In this document: piece by piece, positions 6,173 to 6,754 of the stretch
Position numbering within the stretch: position 1 is the first letter of the stretch
Layout: each line of letters opens with the position of its first letter
From: Afipia sp.
GTDB lineage: Bacteria; Pseudomonadota; Alphaproteobacteria; Rhizobiales; Xanthobacteraceae
Assembly (NCBI GenBank): GCA_020056155.1
Contig: JAGVII010000425.1
Span: 1-6,754 of the forward strand
DNA length: 6,754 nt
Direction: 5' to 3'
Translations under genes and position numbers: made by a program
Notes under the pieces: model-generated
What the model was told of the DNA's origin: nothing
The model's input: the letters and a program-made list of their open reading frames with translations, nothing else
Databases searched by the model: none

Positions 6173-6754
6173 TCAGTTGAGTGCCGTTGATGGACACCAA
6201 TTCCACGGCAGGAGTTCGCCGAGCCGGCTCATCGGATGCCCGCCAGACATGCGCTCGAGCACGTCCTTGAGATAGGCGAAGGGCTCGACATTGTTGAGCT
6301 TGGCGGTGGTGATGAGCGAGCAAACGGTCGCCCAGCGCTCGGCGCCGCCGTCAGATCCGGCGAACAGGTGGTTCTTGCGGCCGAGCGTGACGGGACGGAT
6401 TGCTCGCTCGACGGTGTTATTATCAAGTTCGATGCGGCCATCATCGAGGAAGCAGCAGAGAACATCCCAGCGGCTTAAGGTGTAACGGATAGCGTCGGCG
6501 AGGCCGCCGCGGGGCGGGATTTGAGCGAGCTGCATCTCAAGCCAGGCCTTCATCGCCATGACCAGAGGCAACGATCTGGATTGGCGCCCGCTCTGCCGCG
6601 CGTCGGCGGCATAGCCGCGGATGGCGGTCTCGATCACGTAGAGCTCGGCGATGCGCCGCAGCGCTTCTGCCGCGACAGGCGAGCCGGTGGCCTGCTGCAC
6701 CTCATAGAACTTGCGTCTGGCGTGAGCCCAACATCCTGCGAGCTGGATTCTGCC
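6173..6754 (-). CDS. tnpC: IS66 family transposase TnpC, C-terminal part (start beyond window edge)
   Basis: The frame is open to the window edge, giving 193 visible C-terminal residues of a protein usually around 500 long. TnpC is the DDE transposase that cuts and joins the element's DNA. Seen here, numbered from the edge, are the IS66 signature AGCWAHARRKF at about residues 6-16, then WDVLCCFLDDGRIELDNN leading into TVERAIRPVTLGRKNHLF, with E116 as the likely catalytic glutamate. Next come GSDGGAERWATVCSLITTAK and YLKDVLERM, and the family-typical end GHPMSRLGELLPWNW. No frameshift or stop interrupts the visible part, so it may be functional, unlike the remnant next door. The catalytic aspartates lie outside the window. 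A GTG at 6700 is inside the conserved domain and is not the true start. Confidence 0.92.
   Translation of the reverse strand, partial: GRIQLAGCWAHARRKFYEVQQATGSPVAAEALRRIAELYVIETAIRGYAADARQSGRQSRSLPLVMAMKAWLEMQLAQIPPRGGLADAIRYTLSRWDVLCCFLDDGRIELDNNTVERAIRPVTLGRKNHLFAGSDGGAERWATVCSLITTAKLNNVEPFAYLKDVLERMSGGHPMSRLGELLPWNWCPSTALN

Larger units (their letters stand above)
6146..6754 (-). mobile_element. IS66-family insertion sequence, right end with 3' part of tnpC; continues past window
   Basis: The right terminus GTAAGCGTCCATTTCT (6146-6161) lies 11 bases beyond the tnpC stop codon (TGA at 6175-6173), the compact layout usual for IS66. tnpA and tnpB, if kept, would lie beyond 6754. The element has the same orientation as the remnant beside it. 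Confidence 0.82.

Noticed and set aside
6161..6175. TGACAC-GTG-GTGTCA as a terminator for tnpC
   Set aside because: The stem is only six bases, with no T-run on the minus strand after it. It overlaps the stop codon and IS end, so a terminator call is not supported.

Overview
The window is GC-rich and looks like a chromosomal accessory region of an alphaproteobacterium. The style of the IS66 proteins and of the four-gene operon suggests the Bradyrhizobium / Rhodopseudomonas / Nitrobacter / Afipia group. That placement is an inference from protein style, because no rRNA or other phylogenetic marker is present.

Positions 1-4769 hold four plus-strand genes packed as one transcription unit. They are the 3' part of a metal-dependent amidohydrolase of the YtcJ-like amidohydrolase-3 type with an odd Cys/His-rich tail, a small four-helix DoxX-type membrane protein, a 12-helix MFS_3 exporter with its usual soluble C-terminal domain, and an outer-membrane beta-barrel of the alginate-export (AlgE-like) family. 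DoxX/MFS and MFS/barrel overlap by four bases (TTGA and ATGA), which implies translational coupling. Together they read as a cytoplasmic or periplasmic hydrolase plus an inner-membrane transporter and an outer-membrane channel. The substrate is unknown and the name alginate should not be taken literally. A hairpin follows the last stop codon.

Positions 4800-5267 (minus strand) are gene debris. There is an N-terminal piece of fdhD, the sulfurtransferase that activates formate dehydrogenase. It is broken by a one-base frameshift and cut off just before the region that carries the catalytic CxxC in this family. It runs out of frame into about 48 codons of an unrecognised C-terminus. Positions 5268-5387 are non-coding, with nothing recognised.

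Positions 5388-6754 are IS66-family insertion sequences on the minus strand. The first is a dead remnant with its left end near 6116, a tnpA broken by about three frameshifts, and a tnpB cut after about 45 codons. Twenty-nine bases away lies the right end of a second IS66 element (terminus at 6146) in the same orientation. Its tnpC reads intact up to the window edge. A strong hairpin covers the ribosome binding site and start codon of the broken tnpA. I found no tRNA, rRNA, CRISPR array or phage genes.
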